Of a stretch of DNA of 64,000 bases, positions 61,620 through 64,000 are shown piece after piece (position 1 is the stretch's first letter; the number at the start of each line of letters is the position of its first letter). The position numbers and the translations under genes are program-made. Source of the stretch: Tanytarsus gracilentus (taxonomy: Eukaryota > Arthropoda > Insecta > Diptera > Chironomidae); the NCBI GenBank assembly GCA_038502055.1, contig JAXRKN010000044.1, forward strand, positions 4,312,001 through 4,376,000, in the 5' to 3' direction. The notes under the pieces are model-generated. The model had not been told where the DNA came from. It saw nothing but the letters and a program-made list of their open reading frames with translations, and made no database searches.

Positions 61620-64000
61620 ATGTGTGAAACTGCCTCTGAATGTAATTTGTTTGACTATGTTGCGCTCTTGCAGCTATCAGAAAATTTTTCTGATGACGGC
61701 GTGTTGAATTTAAATTTTTTGCGTACATTACTGGTGCAAATTGTAAAAACTTTAAAGCAGCTCGATGATGCACGAGTCAATAATTCAAAATTTCCATGGT
61801 CGCGGGAGGCTAATCCAGTGTCTGCGTTTGGTTTCGATAAGGAGACTCAATGTGGGATTGTAAGCATGCATGATAGATTGTCAAAAGTTTTGTCAACAAA
61901 ATCACAAACAAGAGCTGAATGCCAAAACATCATCGCTACCAAAAATCAAGCTGTTACAGCGAGTCCTACCACAAACTGCAGATCGAGTCAATGCAACAAT
62001 AGCTCAAAATTATCAACTGAGCATTTAAATCATTGTGATTTTCAAAAACATTCATACAACGCCACACCATTTAAATCCATCGAAACTCAAGCGATCTCAT
62101 CGCAAACGAAATCACTCGAATTCTGCGAGCTAACCCCTGAAACTGTCAAAAAAATAGATTCACAATTGAAATTAGACGACCGCATCATGAATTTGGTAGA
62201 TTCGAAAATTATCAAACTCGAAAGCAACATTTGTGGAATCACAACTGTGGCGAGTGAAATCGTTAATGAAATGGAAAAAATTGAGAGCAAATTGATGGAG
62301 GATTCGATGGAAATAAGCCACGTTAGGAATTCGATTGAACAATTGAGACAGGAAATTATGGCAACAAAAACAGGAAAAAAATCTGATGAAAAAGCTTCAA
62401 AAATCGACATCAACATATCATCAACAACATTAGCTGATGAGGGTATGATGAAATTTTTTATTCAAGCGTAAATTTAATTAGAATTTCAAATTACTTTAAT
62501 TAGAAATTTCTTTACAATTTTATTTTGTATCGATTTCATAAAATTTAATTAGTTTTTCACATCCTGCAGAACTTTTCACATCGAGTAACCATAACACATC
62601 ATCATTTACTTCCCATGTTGAGGGTTACCAATATCCAACTAACATAAATCATCAACAAAATGTAGTTTCTCAACAGGTGAATCTATCTCATTCAATAACG
62701 AGCTTTCATGATGATGAAGTTTTGACGCAGACAAATCCGATTAGAGACATAAATAACAGAACAAGCTGCAACAATTCAGGTAATTTTTAAGAAATAAACT
62801 TGTGAAATAGCAAACAATAGATTTATAGAACTGAAAGCATCTCAGTTATCAAATTGAATTAGAAAAATTATAAAGATAACGTGATGTAAAGTTTGCAATG
62901 TCTAAGAGCTATTTCAATGCAATATCTCAACCCCAAGGTTGCCCTCTTTAATTGCCACACTTTGTAATTTATAATAAACTGCAATTTAAATTATTAAATA
63001 TTTTTGACCCACTTTTCCACTCATCTCATTAATTCAATTAATTTAAATTTTCTGATTAAAAGCTCACTCAACCAACTCACAAAAGTTTCCATTGCTACAT
63101 CAAACACAAAAGGGTATGTACATGAAAATGACAGAGTTCGAAGAAAACAATTATCCAAATATTGAGCTCACGTCCCAAATTGAATCATTACAAAATCAAT
63201 TAGTTGCGTTTAAATCAAAAATGAATTTGTTGGAAGCATCAAGATTTTCGAGGGAAGTTTATCACAAAATGCAATTTAATGAAATGGACATACAACAAAC
63301 GATGAATTCTCTTGAAAATGAGCAGTCAAAATGTCAAAGTGAAATTGAGAAAATTTACAAGGAAATTGGTTGCATCAATTCAGTTTTTAATTCTCATAAT
63401 GATGACATAGTTTCAATAAAATCTGACCTTAACATGAAACTTGAAAATACTAAAAGTGAAATATTTAATGAGCTGAAACTAATTGGTACGGAATTAAAAT
63501 GTAATCAGCAAAAGGAATTCGAAGAATTATTAAAAACTATCAACTTTAGGATGGACGAATTGAAGCGTAGGTTTGTTTCTATTGAAAATGTTATGGCAAC
63601 AAAAGCAGATCATGATGTCATGCAGCAGAAAGTTTCTATTGAATACTTTGATGCAACTAAACGTGGACTCACGAGTAGCATGTTAGAATTAATTTCGCAG
63701 TTGTCAGCTCGCGAGAATGACTGGCAGCGAAGTTTAAACGAAATGAATCAAATTATGGAGTCAAAGTTGAATAAAGATGAAATTTCGCCGCTAAAAGATT
63801 ATTTGAACAAGAAGGTTGACTGCATTCAGGATCGCTTAAAGTCATTAAATTTATTGAAGCGTGAAACGGAAGCAGCTGGAACAAAATATCGCTTGTTAAA
63901 GGGAGTGAAATGTATCTCGTGCGACAACAATGCGATGATGAAAGTTATTGATACTTCAACAATTCCATGGAAGGGATCACTCTCGAAGAGAATTCCACAA
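61620..64000 (+). CDS. QRICH2-like protein (DUF4795), 3' end outside window
   Basis: Three exons: 61620-62442, 62570-62779 and 63063 to the window edge, where the frame is still open (about 657 codons so far). The start gives an N-terminal helical segment, VLNLNFLRTLLVQIVKTL, similar to the N-termini of this family. The middle is a low-complexity Ser/Thr/Asn/Gln region. Exon 3 is a long coiled coil leading to LLKRETEAAGTKYRLLKG then CISCDNN, the hallmark of the DUF4795 domain found in QRICH2. QRICH2 is a sperm-flagellum protein in mammals; a testis role here is inference. It lies 115 bp from the nearest receptor-kinase exon on the other strand, so it probably sits within an intron of that gene. 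Identity is from motif memory, not alignment. Confidence 0.78.

Overview
This window is nuclear DNA from an insect, most likely a dipteran and perhaps a nematoceran midge or gnat. The order-level call is inference. It rests on very AT-rich sequence, many introns of only 56-65 bp, and an animal gene set that includes striatin/Cka, Tgi/VGLL4, BAF and CHD1. I saw no bacterial genes, CRISPR array, rRNA, tRNA or intact transposable element.

Layout. Bases 1 to about 27,370 hold no gene I can support: AT-rich, low-complexity DNA with only short chance ORFs. Its clearest structure is a 642-bp unit repeated head to tail (19037-20319, two copies about 98-99% identical). Bases 27,377-64,000 are gene-dense, with genes mostly alternating in strand: YEATS4/GAS41 (-), Tgi/VGLL4 (+), a UPF0489/C5orf22 homologue (-), an unrecognised coiled-coil protein (+), CHD1 (-), BAF (+), the striatin homologue Cka (+), a LYPLAL1-like hydrolase (-), UDP-galactose 4-epimerase (+), the 3' part of a split-kinase receptor tyrosine kinase (-), and a QRICH2-like (DUF4795) gene (+) that runs off the right edge.

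Working together. Three products act in or on chromatin: GAS41 reads acylated histones, CHD1 remodels nucleosomes, and BAF bridges DNA to the nuclear envelope. Two sit in Hippo/STRIPAK signalling: Tgi is a TEAD/Scalloped co-repressor, and Cka is the PP2A scaffold that opposes Hippo kinase. The rest are metabolic, receptor or sperm-associated and look like ordinary neighbours rather than a pathway. Several pairs are head to head with under 750 bp between start codons (YEATS4/Tgi, CHD1/BAF, LYPLAL1/GALE), so shared promoters are plausible.

I rebuilt the spliced genes by hand from GT-AG sites, reading-frame continuity and remembered family sequence. The main annotation traps are in GALE and LYPLAL1, where introns happen to stay open in frame. 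I found no convincing undescribed multi-gene system. The best leads are the tandem duplication, the opposite-strand overlap of the receptor kinase with the QRICH2-like gene, and the unrecognised coiled-coil protein.
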